NCBI RefSeq assembly: GCF_000204055.1
Contig: NW_006768819.1
Span: forward strand, 25,413-89,412
Reading direction: 5' to 3'
Length of the DNA: 64,000 bases
Source: Melampsora larici-populina 98AG31
Lineage: Eukaryota > Basidiomycota > Pucciniomycetes > Pucciniales > Melampsoraceae
In this document: positions 21,766 through 33,815 of the stretch, one piece after another
How the letters are laid out: each line of letters starts with the position of its first letter
Numbering within the stretch: position 1 is the first letter of the stretch
Made by a program: the position numbers and the translations under genes
Notes under the pieces: generated by a model
What the model saw: only the letters and a program-made list of their open reading frames with translations
Database searches by the model: none
What the model was told of the DNA's origin: nothing

Positions 21766-23219
21766 ATGTCATCACAGAATAATTCATCAAATTCATCAGT
21801 TTCATCTTCTCCTAGTTCGTCAACTTCTTCAAGAAAGAAATTACTTCGTTTGTTTCATCTAAGAGATCCCGCAGTTCAAGCTCAAAAGAAACAATTCTCT
21901 TGGGGTTCTCATCTTGGTAAGTGACGTTTTTTTTTTCATTCGAAACGGTCTGATGATCACATTTTTCGAAAAAAAAGTCGACTGATTCATTTCGTTTTGT
22001 TCGGTTTTAGGTTCTGGTACTTATGGTGAAGTTTCAAAATGTGTTTGGAAAACTCATCAACCAAAAATGGATGTAGCCATCAAAGTCAGTACGATTTTCA
22101 AAACAAAACTGTAACTCAAACCATTAAAGTGGATTTATGAATCAACTTTTTTTTCTTTAGGTCGTACCTAAATCAAAAGTACCTAATCAAGAACAACAAG
22201 AAAAACTATTGAATCATACATTAGAATTACAACATCCTCATATCGTTTCATTACATCATTGGTTTCATTCACGTCATCATTATTACATGGTCTTTGAGGT
22301 ACGTTTCATGTTTTTGTATACTCGATTCATTTTGAAAGTCATTCATCCAACTCATCATCTTGATCATCTCATCTGTTCGATAGCTTGCACAAGGAGGCGA
22401 ATTATTTGATCATATCATTGCTCATGGTCGTTTCAATGAAGCCGATACTCGAAAGATGATCACCGACCTAACCTCTGCAGTCGTTCATATCCATTCACAA
22501 AACATTGTACACCGAGATCTGAAACCCGAAAACCTATTCGTTCGAGGCTCCGGTCCAATCTTCTCGGCTCCTTTTGACCTCCTCTTAGCCGACTTTGGTG
22601 TGGCAGTGATCTTACCTACACCTAACTCTATGATCAATGGAGTCTGTGGTTCACCAGGTTACACAGCTCCAGAAGTTTATCAACGAAAACCGTATGGGAA
22701 AGCCGTTGATATCTGGTCATTAGGAGTGATTACGTTTATTTTGTTGTGTGGTCGATTTCCATTTGCTAAATTATCAGGTCCAGAATTCTTAGAAGAACTT
22801 TCAGAACAAATGAGAAAAAGTAAAAATGGTTCGATTAGGTTACCTAAAGCATTCGGATTGAGTAAAGAAGCTGAAGAGTTTATTGGTGGTTGTTTACAAC
22901 TTGATCCTGAAAGACGTTTAACAGCTGAAGAAGCTTTGAATCATAAGGTATTTTAGTCTTCTCTTTTTCCTTGAGTGTTTTGAACAATTCACTCATGATT
23001 GTTTTTGTTCCTTTTTTTCTTTTGAAGTGGCTTGTTGGTAAAGATCCAATTACTCAAACACCTAAATCTTCAATCAATCCATCCTTATCAACAGAAGAAT
23101 CAGATCTAGAAGTGATTGAATTTCCAACTCATCAATCTACTTTACAAGAAAGCAATTTAGCCGAAGTTAGATTTTGTAGAACTCGAACGATTTCAGAAGG
23201 ACCTAGAGCAGCTATGTAA
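21766..23219 (+). CDS. CaMK-like serine/threonine protein kinase
   Basis: Five exons with matching phases: 21766-21916, 22011-22084, 22161-22298, 22384-22947, 23028-23219 (372 aa). After a Ser-rich N-terminus, the catalytic core has the glycine loop GSGTYGEV, Lys in VAIKV, HRDLKPENLF, DFG in LLADFGVAV, GSPGYTAPEVY (APE) and VDIWSLGV. All residues needed for activity are present. The fold order and 'GGELFDHI' resemble the CAMK group. The tail after the kinase domain is only about 55 residues, ends FCRTRTISEGPRAAM and shows no clear calmodulin-binding helix. The start was chosen because an in-frame upstream Met would add only leader-like sequence. The substrate is unknown. It is transcribed toward the dehydrogenase gene at 24.4 kb. 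Confidence 0.88.
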
Positions 23220-24423
23220 TCCAAGTATAAACTTATATGAATCTTTTTCTAAACAGGTTTTTCGTTTTTTTTGGTTTTGGTTATTCCTTAACTAAAATCA
23301 AATTGTTTGTTGTATCACCTTTGCTTTGTTTTGTTTTGTTTGTTGTTGTTCTCTTCTCTTATACGAGCTTTTGATCTATTCTTTTTCTCTTTCGCCCTCA
23401 TTAGTAATTCAATTTGCTTTTTTTTTGTCGTCTTTCTCCTCGTTATTTTTTTCATTTTTTCATTTCTTTTTCTTTTGTGTAAAAATAGATTCTTGTATGT
23501 AGGTTTGCATATACTCATTCACACTTCTTTAAAGAAAAACAAAAGCATTAGGTTCCTACATATAAGTTTTTTTTTATCCTTTTTTGTCTCTTTTTGTCTA
23601 TTTCTATTGACGAAAAAAATTGTTTGATTTAGTTATTCATGAAGAGACGTATGCAAAGAAAGAAAAGGTTGAATTCATTTTTTAGAATTGAGTTTGGTAT
23701 GAAGTTTGATTGTTTCTTGAAAATTGCAAAAGTATGACTCTGTTTGAGTTTGGCTATCATTGCTCTACTGGATGATGATCATTCAAGTCGGGTTGATAGT
23801 GTTTGTTTCACATGTTCAACTGATGACCATTTGGGATCCCAATGTAGCATTGATCATTGAATTGAAGCCTTATGTGAGCCAATTTGACTATCACGTGTGA
23901 AAACCAAAGCAGTGATTCTTAATGCTCATACCCTTACTAATCACTTGAATGCATTGATCATGCGTTGACTGTTTTGAAAAAAGATCCAAAAACCCTATTT
24001 ACCTTGAAATCAAGTTAAACACCATGAATTTGGATTCTCAACAATGGAGAAATGAAGTCACAGTGATATTAATCAATCATCTCATTATCAACATTTCTTA
24101 ACATTCCAAAAAAAATTGATTAACCAAACCTAAGTGAGTAAAGATTGCCTACAAGTACATTTTTGAAAAAAAAGAAAACTAATCTTCTTATTTGAATTCT
24201 GTTATCTTACGGATACATATCTATTATATTTCTATCTAGTGTTTAATATTTATTTACAAAACCAAAAACAGAAGTAAACCAAGACAAATCATTATCCTCA
24301 AGCTAGAATCTAAGCATTAATTTATAAACTGATCATCATAATATCTATCCAACACTTCTTTCAAGAATGTAGTTTGTTTTTTTCGATTGGTTTTTTTGTT
24401 TTTTTTTCGAATGGTTTTTTGTT
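23220..24423. other. Intergenic region between convergent genes
   Basis: T-rich 3' flank of the kinase and A/T-rich 3' flank of the dehydrogenase. No supported gene. The ORFs here are low-complexity Phe/Leu/Lys runs. Confidence 0.5.
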
Positions 24424-26327
24424 TCATTCTTGACGATTTTCTTCTAAATATAAAAGTTTCATACATAACATCCAAAGTGATCGGCCTAATTTCCCATCCA
24501 AATCTTGAGCATACAGACTTTTTCTACCAATTTGTCCGTATGGTACTATATAATTAGATCTAGAAAATAAAACATATATGAACCCAAAAAAGGTATGTAA
24601 GACTTCAAGATATGGAATTTTTTTCTTTTTTTGGGGGGGGGAATAAGGAAGAGGCGAAGACTGAACTTTAGGTTTTTGGTTTCGATTTCTGGAGAAGTAG
24701 CTGCGTAGAGTTGGGTTAAGGCTCCTTGTTTCGCATCACACATGAAAAGTTTCATCAATGGATCCTAATCGAAAAGAAAGAAAAAAGAAAAAAATCAACC
24801 CAAAAGAAAACCGTAAAATCACAAAGATTCAAAGAAAGAAAATGAAAAAAAAACGTGAAGGTGAAGAAAGTTTTTTTAAAAAAAAACACTTACGATTAAG
24901 AAGGAAATTAAAAAAGATAAAAATCGAATATAAATCAAGCAAATTATGTTGATGGAAATCCAAGATTCATGTAATGAAGTAAAACTTAAGTATTCAGATT
25001 GAGATTCGGTTGGGAATAAGTTTCTAAAGACATCTGTATAAACAATACCAGGATGCTAGATCATTGATCAAAAGTTAGATTGGTTTTAACCAATAGAGAA
25101 TCAAATTAAAGTTAATGACTTACAACTGCTAAACAAGTTATATTGGTATCTTCTAATCTCTTTTGTAATTGATTATTAAACAAGATATTCTATAATAAAC
25201 CCCAAACCCGAAATCAAGGATCAATTCTTTTAAAGTCTATCCTCATGAAGCATTTTCAAAACAGCTTTCATCATAAAGGAAGAAAAAAAAAAGAAACTTA
25301 CAGTCAGTTTACTTGTTTTGTATCTACCCCAACCACTTAGCGATTTAGAATTCAAACCATCAAGTGTAGAAAGGTTAGGTTTTCTAATTAAGTAATGAGC
25401 CATACTGGTGATATTGATGATTCTAACATTTGAAAGTTTGGAAGTGTTTTTTAAGATCGGTAAAAGGTAATGAGTTAGAGCAAAATGACCTGTTGTATCA
25501 CATGCTTGTAGTTCGATTCCATCTATACTTAATTCATATGGTGTCATCATCTACCAAATCGAAAAAAAAACGAAAAAAGACATTGTTAATTCGAAGAAAT
25601 TGTGACCCAAAAAAAAGAAACGTTGGAATCTAAGAAAGAAAGATTTTCAAAAAACACTCAACTGCTCCAGCATTATTGATTAAAATATCAAGTCGATCTT
25701 CTTGATTCATAAACCTAATCGAAGCTTTTTTTGCACTAGATAAAATCGTTAAATCGAAATAAAGATAATCGATTTTGGCATTTGGAATTTCTGATAAGAT
25801 TTTACGGATTGATAATTTCGCTTTTGATTCATTTCTAGATGCCATACTATCAAGAAAACCAAAAGTTGAATTAGATTTTGGATGTTTTTCGGTTTTTGGG
25901 GTTTTTGGGCTACTTACTATACTTTGGCACCATGACGAGCGAGTTCTAGACATGTTTCATAGCCTAATCCTCCATTTCCTCCTAGACTCGAGGGAATCAA
26001 ATGTGAAGGAAATGAGTTTGAGAATGTAAGTTGATGAATCTTGAAGTAAATCAAAGGAGAAGAAGCTTACCAGTCACAATAGCCACTCTACCTTGAATTA
26101 CAAGTGGAATCCATTTGTAAAGTTGATGAATAATTCAATTCATAACAGATGATCAATAAAGTTTATGGATGGTTGAATTTTAGAGTTTACATACCTGATA
26201 AGTCTGGAATCTTTGAAAGATCAAAACGGGCTTGTCGATTCCAAAGATTGGAATTTAAATAACCTTTAAAGGTATTCATAAAACAACTAACTTGATCAAC
26301 ATAACATTCTGGACTACCTAAATCCAT
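24424..26327 (-). CDS. Short-chain dehydrogenase/reductase, paralogue 1
   Basis: Nine exons: 26195-26327, 26071-26091, 25918-25981, 25663-25846, 25302-25550, 25124-25189, 24894-25055, 24667-24764, 24424-24559; total 1113 nt, 370 aa. Domain order: TGGNGGLGY (NADP-binding TGxxxGxG, split by introns), NNAG, a catalytic Ser in NITSMAH and YKTSK (YxxxK). It resembles retinol-dehydrogenase/WWOX-type SDRs that act on lipophilic substrates. A hydrophobic segment coded by exon 7 (IICLIYIRFLSFLISFLIV) suggests membrane or lipid-droplet anchoring. Exon 2 is only 21 nt. Two donors are unusual (GTTGAG after exon 4, GTTCAG after exon 8). Exons 2-4 and 6-9 have the same lengths as in paralogue 2 at 41.9 kb. 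The substrate cannot be told from sequence. Confidence 0.9.
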
Positions 26328-26706
26328 CCTTTCTAAATTGCGATTCTACAATCAGAATAACTTGATGATAAGTAATGAAGTGATTGTATCTAAACTGAAT
26401 TATGTAATGCTTTGTGATCGGAGGTAGACGGGTCGGTAGAATGCTTGGGGTTCTGGTTCAGGAAGGTTTTTTGGATTTATGATTTCATGAGTCTCGATTC
26501 GGAAGGTCTTTTCAGATCTGCATCTCCCGTTTATTTACTTACAATGATGGAAATTCGGCTACGCTGAAACCCAGGGATCACGATGCTGCGGAAGAATTGT
26601 CATTGATTTTGTTTGTAATTGGAGAATTCCTACGGCTTGAACGCCTCAATCAATTATGTATTTACTTTGGAAATGAAAAATCAAATCATCACGTTACAAT
26701 TCTTTA
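26328..26706. other. Upstream region of dehydrogenase 1
   Basis: No gene seen; the likely promoter region, ending at an inverted-repeat element. Confidence 0.4.
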
Positions 26707-27116
26707 AAGCTTAACTTAAGCCCCTTCACGAGCGCGTTCGGCGCGCCCTCGATGAGGGGCTTACAATTGGGCTCGTGATCTTTGGCGTGTGAGCTCCAAG
26801 AATTTATGTTATCCTAGCATGTTGTTTTTTCAACTTTATTCTGTCACCTCATCGTAGAAAATGTTAAGCTTCGAGTATGTACATATGTGGTTCTTCATGC
26901 AATTGTACATATCTTGAATATAACTTTCTTCACCAACAAACACTGTTGCACTACTTGAGCTTGTGTTAAAGATGCAAAAAAAGACAAGCCTTTATGTCCT
27001 GTATTTAGATGACATAAGACCACCTAAGATACCTCAGATGAATTTTGTAAAAGCACCAAATTACCAATTTTGCATCACAAATTTAACGTGCTCATGAGGG
27101 GCTTAGTTAAGCTTAG
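26707..27116. mobile_element. MITE with about 30-bp inverted ends
   Basis: AAGCTTAACTTAAGCCCCTTC on the left is inverted as GAGGGGCTTAGTTAAGCTT on the right, with similarity out to about 30 bp (CACGAGCGCG / CGTGCTC). An extra partial copy (GATGAGGGGCTTACA) lies at 26750. I cannot fix the target duplication, so the superfamily is open. Confidence 0.55.
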
Positions 27117-27154
27117 TTATAATTCTAGACCAGACCCAGAACTTGCCCAGATTT

Positions 27155-27368
27155 CCATTTCTCTCAGTGCTCACATTTCTCAGTTGAGTATTTTCTTTAT
27201 TATATTACATTTACTTTTTGTTTGTTCTACTCTCTCACTTTAAATCAGGCCATAGCTACCTTAATCTCTAGATCAGATGCCCTAAGATTTTAAACTAAAA
27301 TCTTATGGCGTGTGTTTGGGGGGGGGGGCGTGCAGCCGCTGATCCGATGACCAAGGTAGGCTCTCTGC
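27155..27368 (-). repeat. DIRS split repeat B2 (outer 3' end)
   Basis: Identical to 27651-27861 except for the G-run (11 versus 8 G). Its left edge, CCATTTCTCT, is the 3' boundary of the element on the minus strand. Confidence 0.93.
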
Positions 27369-27396
27369 ATGGCAGGGCGTAGGGGCGGGCGGGTGG

Positions 27397-27651
27397 ACAA
27401 GAAAATTTTACGAGAGAAATGGAGGAAATGTTTTGATGAGCTGTTTGCTGCTATAAGCTGATGATGAAGTAGATGGGTGGTGAAAACTCTGGTTTTCTCT
27501 CCCACCCTTCTCCGATGTGAACATCGTTGTTCTACCATCTTCCCGGTACCGTGATATCTCTGGTACCGGTCCTTTCCACTTCGGGGTCTGCTCTCTTTGA
27601 GTTACATGGAACTTACAGGTGCCGTCGTTCCTTTGGGCACCTGTATCACTC
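27397..27651 (-). repeat. DIRS split repeat A2 (internal)
   Basis: 255 bp. It matches A1 (33816-34070) at all positions but one (C at 27582, T at 34001). It contains the 28-nt hairpin (27616-27643) and directly abuts B1. Confidence 0.93.
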
Positions 27652-27861
27652 CATTTCTCTCAGTGCTCACATTTCTCAGTTGAGTATTTTCTTTATTATA
27701 TTACATTTACTTTTTGTTTGTTCTACTCTCTCACTTTAAATCAGGCCATAGCTACCTTAATCTCTAGATCAGATGCCCTAAGATTTTAAACTAAAATCTT
27801 ATGGCGTGTGTTTGGGGGGGGCGTGCAGCCGCTGATCCGATGACCAAGGTAGGCTCTCTGC
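27651..27861 (-). repeat. DIRS split repeat B1 (internal)
   Basis: Internal copy of the B repeat, immediately after the recombinase ORF and its trailer and directly joined to A2. The junction should mimic the circular intermediate's junction. Confidence 0.93.
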
Positions 27862-28220
27862 TACCATGACTCGGGAAGTATCGTCCGGAGCCTGCAGAGA
27901 GCCTTCCTCGGTAGGTCCCAAGTTGCACCTTCCCAGGTATCCCCCGAGTTTGTCTTTTTGGTATTTCAATAGATTTCGGTTTCTCACGAGGCTACATACG
28001 TGTATCTCACCATCTCTCGAATCTCTATTGATGATCTCCTTACTTATGCTATGCATTGGTAAACGAGAACTTTGTCTTTGAAAAACTTCTCATTTCACTC
28101 TTAGACCGATGACGACAACTAGTTTGAAAGTACCTCTCTCCTCTTTCGATTTCTATTTTGTTCCTTCTCTCCTTCCTTCTCTCTCCCTCTTCCTCTTTTG
28201 TTTCTTTCTTTTTTTTTTTT

Positions 28221-29427
28221 TTACTGAACTCTTTTATCAATTTCCTTTCCTCCTCCGTTTGATAACAATTTCGGTCCATCTACCACCCTAATCGCCAGAT
28301 CCTGCAGTTTCATTTCTTCCCAAATATATTTCGCATCTCTTGAATCGCCGATCGAGTACTTCTGAAGGTATAATTGGTAAGCTCGTGATTCCCACCTTCC
28401 GAAAAGTTTGATTGTCTCTAACGGGTGCTTTTCATTCCACCTAAACGTTGCACCGCCAACCCAAAACGAATGTCCTGTTAAATGACTTCCAGCTCCCGAT
28501 TTCGACCACACCTCTCTACAAGTACTTAAGAACATCGCCTTAGTCAACGGGATTCGTAATCCGTTCTCGTCCGGGTATGAGAATACCGGTTCCATGTATA
28601 CATCGACTGGCTTCGATCGTATCAAGATTTGGTTTACTGCATTGACCGGATCAAGTAAGGACGCCAACGACCGGAGTTGTATCCATTGAAGTTCTCCTGG
28701 CCGGGCTGTTTTCGCTTTGTATAAGGCGAATTTAAGGTAAGTTCCGTCTTCTGACCTCAGCATGTCTTTCACCAATATCTTCCTTTTCTTCTTGTTATCT
28801 GAAACTAATTCTCCCAGTCTAGCCATACCCCAAAAGGCCACCAGTGCCACGGCTAGTACTGCCTTATCCCTCCACGATCCATCGGCCAAGTTCATTACCA
28901 ATTCTGCTAAGTGTCTTAGCTGAATCGGTTGTTTCTGTATCTTAACGTGAGTCTTATCTTTCGCTTCTGCTACTCCACAGGCCTTCAGCATCAACTTGAC
29001 TACTTTATCATTTTCCTCAGGGAACGGTTTATCGTGAAATAGATGCCAGGAACGTATGCCGGTGATGTACTTCGTAAGCGTTACTAAGCTTATTTTGTGA
29101 TCTGTATCTTCTTTATCTGACCGATTTGACTCCATGTACCCATTCCATTCTTTGCCTGCCCACACAATAAACGCCTTCAACTTCTTTTCATCTAACGGTA
29201 AAACTTGTGACCTGCTTTCACCGATGGATTCTCCGAACTTCATAAGTTTCGATATCGCGGCGCTATAATTTTCGAGTGTCGGTTGGGACCAACTTCCGCT
29301 CAAGAGTCGTTTCTGTACTACATTACTCTTCCATGTTATCTTCCTAAAAAAGGAATCACCAAAGTTGTCAGTATCTCATCATTCCCATTCATCTCTCTTT
29401 TTTTTTTTCTTACCCGTTTTCATCCAT
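28221..29427 (-). pseudogene. DIRS tyrosine recombinase with a lost catalytic arginine
   Basis: Spliced from ATG 29427: exon 29414-29427, a 70-bp intron (29344-29413, GTAAG...TTTTTTAG), exon 28221-29343 (378 aa). The product would recombine the circular DNA intermediate into the host genome. It has the N-terminal core-binding region, the first catalytic Arg in AFWGMARLGEL, the HxxR box as GHSFWVGGATF, then LFGRWES and a terminal YLQKY tyrosine. The box should be HSFR; here the codon is TGG (28461-28463) in place of CGG. That catalytic Arg is universal in the family, so this copy is very probably inactive although the ORF is open. Confidence 0.85.
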
Positions 29428-29449
29428 CAAGAATTGTTTAACTTTCTTT

Positions 29450-31339
29450 TCATTTTCCATCAGACTTCTTTTGTCTACCACGTCTCAAGAACTGACTTAA
29501 ATCTGCTGGTATGCCAATGATCACTTCTTGGTCGTTCTGTAGTAGACCTTGGTCGCCCCGCGATAACGTATCGGCGATATTACCCTTGGAGGTGACTCGA
29601 TTAGCCACTATATCACACTGGAACGAGGCTAAGTCTTTCTGTATACGCCGCCACTCGTCGTTCACTAGCTTATGTTTGGATTTCCTATTTCAAACTGCTG
29701 CTTGTGAGGTCGTGTTGTCGGTTAGTAGGAGAAAACTTCTACCCATCATTGGCATGATTTGGTGAACTACGTGTAAGCCTAATCTAATCGTGACAGTCTC
29801 TAACCAGTTGATGTCACGTTTCTGACCTTTTGGTGACAGCTCTTTGACATCCCAGTTCGGGAGTAACTCAAATCTAGCCCACCTATCACCTATCAAAATC
29901 CCAATCCCGTAACTGGTACTAGCGTCTCCCACCCATCCTATCTCGGCCGGTTTGACTTCTGGGACGAAGCGAAGGTGATCGAAGTTTTCTAATGTCCCAC
30001 GCCATTCCTCTAAGTCTTCTTTCGCACCCTTTGGTAAATCTCGCAGTGCACGCGGGTTGTACCATTCTGCCTGCCATTCATACAGGTTCCACATATAACA
30101 CTTCATATGTGGCAGAATATGTATCAAGTGAATCAACCTTCCAACTAATTTTTCGACTTCTTTCAAACTCCACTTCTTCCGAGTGGTGAGGAACTCTTCA
30201 ATCTGACGTTTTCTTTCATCTAACTTGTCTTCGGGTAATCTAACAGTTTTGTTTTCTCCGTTCCAGATAAAGCCAAGGTATTTCTGTTCCACATTCCAAT
30301 CTTGAAATTTTTCTTCGTTTGATTGTACTCCTAGATTTTTGCTGACTTGCACTACAGTTTGCATTGATAGTTGACTGTCTTCTGATTTGACGAACATGTT
30401 ATCGTCTACCCAACAAAAAATCCGGTCTACTTTCAGCGTTACTGAGATAATATCTCTCCAAGCGTCGGCCATCCAACCAAATGTACCACATCCCGCTACC
30501 CCACCGAATGGAATTCTTGTATCAATCCAGATATTACCATCGAAATCCTTTATAGTTAAGAACCGCCACTGGGATATATGTATCGCACCTTGTCGGTAGG
30601 CCTTCCGCCAATCATAAATTGCTAATAATAATTTTATACCGATTTTGGACCTGAAAAACGACGCCACAGTTTCGAAATCATCCCACGATGTTTCAAAGTC
30701 TAATTTATCAACAAACGAAGTCACCGAAGGGATTTCGACCTCTTCTTCATAACGGAAATTTTCAGACCATTCTTTTGATCTGTCTGATTTATTCATCTTG
30801 GTAAGCTTTTCATAATTTTTCCCTTGCCGTAATAACGCTCGTCTCGTTGACTTCTTGAATTCCGAGCTTTGAGGGTAGGAGAGGTCGTTTATCATACGTA
30901 AAGAATTATCATTGTTCGTCACGCTCCCCATCGGATTGGAGTGAAAGAAACCCCAGCGTTTATGGACCTCTTCGTGAGTAAAAGGTCCAAAGATTCGTTT
31001 TTCCCGTCTTTCTTTGTATAAATTTGCCATAATTTTATCTTTTACTGCCAATGCTGACGAGTGGTTGTTTGGCGTGAACCATTTTAGGTCTCCTAAATTA
31101 TGTGGGGGAATTCCTTGATGGAAGCCGGAGGTTAAACTTTGCAAAACATGGTTCCATTTCGATAATAAATTTCCTTCAGTGAGTAGTATTTCCCATTCCT
31201 GTATATTCATTTCACATTTTGCTTCTGTTGGCCAATTTTCTAAGTTGGCTTTTTCATTTACTACATACTCACTCCGCGGATCAACTTTCTTGCCAATCTT
31301 GTCTATGATTTTCTCAGGACTCGAATGGAACTCTGGCAT
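29450..31339 (-). pseudogene. DIRS reverse transcriptase-RNase H with an in-frame stop
   Basis: One frame from ATG 31339 to the stop at 29450, broken by TGA at 29690-29692. RT motifs: Asp in LAIYDWRKAYRQG, IPFGGVAGCGTFGW, and the catalytic pair in FCWVDDNMF. RNase H follows with GWVGDAS (Asp), NWLETVTIRLGL (Glu) and LLTDNTTSQAAV (Asp). The stop comes right after 'AAV', and the frame resumes NRKSKHKLVNDEW and GNIADTLSRG, so only the end of RNase H is cut. The stop codon follows T (GTT TGA), consistent with CGA to TGA. Upstream splice sites could fuse this frame to gag (see the gag entry). Confidence 0.88.
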
Positions 31340-31519
31340 TGCTTGTATATTGCTTCATATCGTCAAGGACAAGAAATGAAAAGAACATGGACAAAAAAGG
31401 ACATAAAATAAGAAAACAAAACCATTCTCAATCAGCTTCCACAACTAATGACAAATAAGTACTGCACTCTTTCTCTCATCACAAACAACTTCTCTTCAAA
31501 CTTTTTTTTTTTTTGATAC

Positions 31520-33779
31520 TTACTTTGATGTGTTGGTATTTTTACTCGGTCCAGATTCATTTCCTCCTCTACTACTTCCCATCCCTCTCGTGAAGCTACC
31601 AGGGCCAATTTGAGGACGAGCGGGGCCTCCGACGTTGCCACCTCCGCCATAACTACTTCCCGACCCAGATGACCCACCATATCCACCATATCCACCATAC
31701 CCGCTACCACTACTTTGTGGGAACCCGTACCCACTACCAGCATTCTGGTTGTAATTATTATTTCCATATCCGCCACCTCTAGCGTTCTGACTACTAGCAT
31801 AAGGTGGATGGTAAGGGTGTGGTCTAGAATTATGATTGAAGGTATTAAAACCTCTCTGATTTTGATTCTGTTGAGCCGGCTTCACATAATTTGGATCAAA
31901 CACTTTCCCTTTGAACCATGGGTGAGCTGATGAGTTAGACTTCAACGTATTGACAAACCCTACTCGTGTATCAGGAAGTGTTGGTATCACTGGTGTTGCT
32001 AGGTGAGAAACTAATCTACCCGTTAACATCGCTGCTTGAGACTCTCCACTAAAGGCTTCGTCATCCCAAGGTTTATCAGCCGGATGTGTTCTCCCAGTTA
32101 CTGGATTGACGTGTTGCCATTCCCCTCCGAGGATATAAGGATTATCGCCGAAAACATCCTCTCCTCGATGTTTCGCGTCTCTAACTGCTTGCGCCACTAA
32201 GATTGTGTTTAAGGTCCCCACATCTGCCATTGATCCGTCTGGCATCCGGTGCTCCCAAACATTTTGACGATGTGCGATATCGTACCTCATCGCTGGCATC
32301 CACATACCGAAATTATCTTCTTGTATTTGAAGTACGTTCTCTTTATGTGCTACTAGTCGAGGTGCAATTGGAAATCCTTTCTGACTATCTAAAGTATCAT
32401 ATTCCAACTTTTGATATTTCACCATTAGATTGAATCTTGTAGACCATTCCGCTCTGCTGAGTCGGTACTCGTTTGGTACCTTCAATCCGACATACGAAAT
32501 CGTATCCGAGGTACAACTGACCGTCTTTGTACGTTTAGTTTTCATATAAGTAGAGTCTTCAAGTAACCAAGCAGTAGAGAAAATAGTAACTGGTACATGT
32601 ATATTTTTATTAATCATAACATTGTTCCAATATTCTGATAGCCGAACCATATTGTGTCTCAATTGCACTCCTAGCTTCATGTGAGTATTTGTTTCTTTCT
32701 TTGTTGAAGATGAGCTTTTTGGTTTGGTGGCTATCTCATTTCCTTCTCCACTATCCTCATCAGAATCAAATTCATATTCATTCACTCCAGCATCACGTCT
32801 TTGGGTTTCATTGTCGATACACCACTCCTTATAAGCTTCAGTTAACATCTTGAACTTGGCGATTTTATCTTTGCTGAAAGCGGTTTGGATATTCCGAATC
32901 CATTTGGCGTGTTCTAATTTGACTGTCGGATGTTCTACAGTACCTTGCATATCGACGTCTATACGGTTTACAGCATCCCAATAAGTAACAAGGGCCAGAC
33001 AATACGTAAGTTTCTTTATCTCTCTCTCTTTTTTTTTTTTTTTTTTGGGTTTTTATGGATTCTAAGGTTTTTTTTTTTTTTTCCATAACACTGGGCCTGT
33101 AGCTCGTAGCTATTAACAACTTGACTTTCAATCGTAACACTGGACTTATTATTCGTAACACTGGACATCTTGGCTTCGACTTAACACCGGCCACTAACGT
33201 AACACTGGACTATAACGTGGCCGCTTTTCCTGACTCCTCATTTTTGCAGAGGTAGTTCTTTGGGTTGGATGGTGGAGATAATGAAGGAGAATATGAGGAA
33301 ATTAGAAATAGTAAGGAATTTAACTTACCGAAACCCACAGTCATATTTCCGACTTCGTTGGAACCATTTTCATTTTGCTGACATTCGTTGATTTGTTCGT
33401 TGACTTGAACGTCACTTTCATTCATAAGAACTCCTCTTCTTTGTGGATCTTCTCTTCCTTGTGCCTCTAGTTCGATACCCGTAGGTTTCGCTTCCTCCTT
33501 TTGAGTCTTCGAATTCTTGGTGTTTTGCTTTGTACCTTTCCCTTTTCCCTTCTTTTCTTTTACACTTATCTCTTTCTCGTTCAATTGATCCATCGTTTGA
33601 ATTTGAGTATCAACACCTCCATCTACTTGAATCTCATCAATTTTCTCTAATGTATTGTTGCTTTCTTGTGTTATCTCTTGCGTCGTAACTATTGAGGGTC
33701 CCGGAGTTGGCCCTCTGGGTCTTAATGTCCTTCCGTGTAATAAACTAGCCATTGATTGTTGAATTGATTGTTGAGACAT
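31520..33779 (-). CDS. DIRS gag-like protein, two exons
   Basis: Exon 1: 33329-33779 (MSQQSIQQSM...). Intron: 32959-33328 (donor CG/GTAAG, acceptor TATAG). Exon 2: 31520-32958. Total 1890 nt, 629 aa. The protein has a Lys/Glu-rich N-terminus, a conserved-looking middle (WIRNIQTAFSK, WEHRMPDGS) and a Gly/Tyr/Asn-rich tail with repeated GYGG, as in nucleic-acid-binding Gag tails. There is no CCHC knuckle. The stop codon lies inside a consensus donor (AAAGTAAGT, intron start 31523). Splicing to 31352 (ATGAAG/C) would run in frame into the RT ORF, so a spliced Gag-Pol is possible. The 370-bp intron holds five TAACAC[TC]GG copies. Confidence 0.75.
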
Positions 33780-33815
33780 TGTTATTGTTGTTGTTCTTGG
33801 TGGGAATTTTTGAAA

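Noticed and set aside
23307..23627. 106-aa Phe/Leu-rich ORF with TM-like character
   Set aside because: T-rich 3' flank of the kinase; low complexity with an AT-only composition and no splice or start context.
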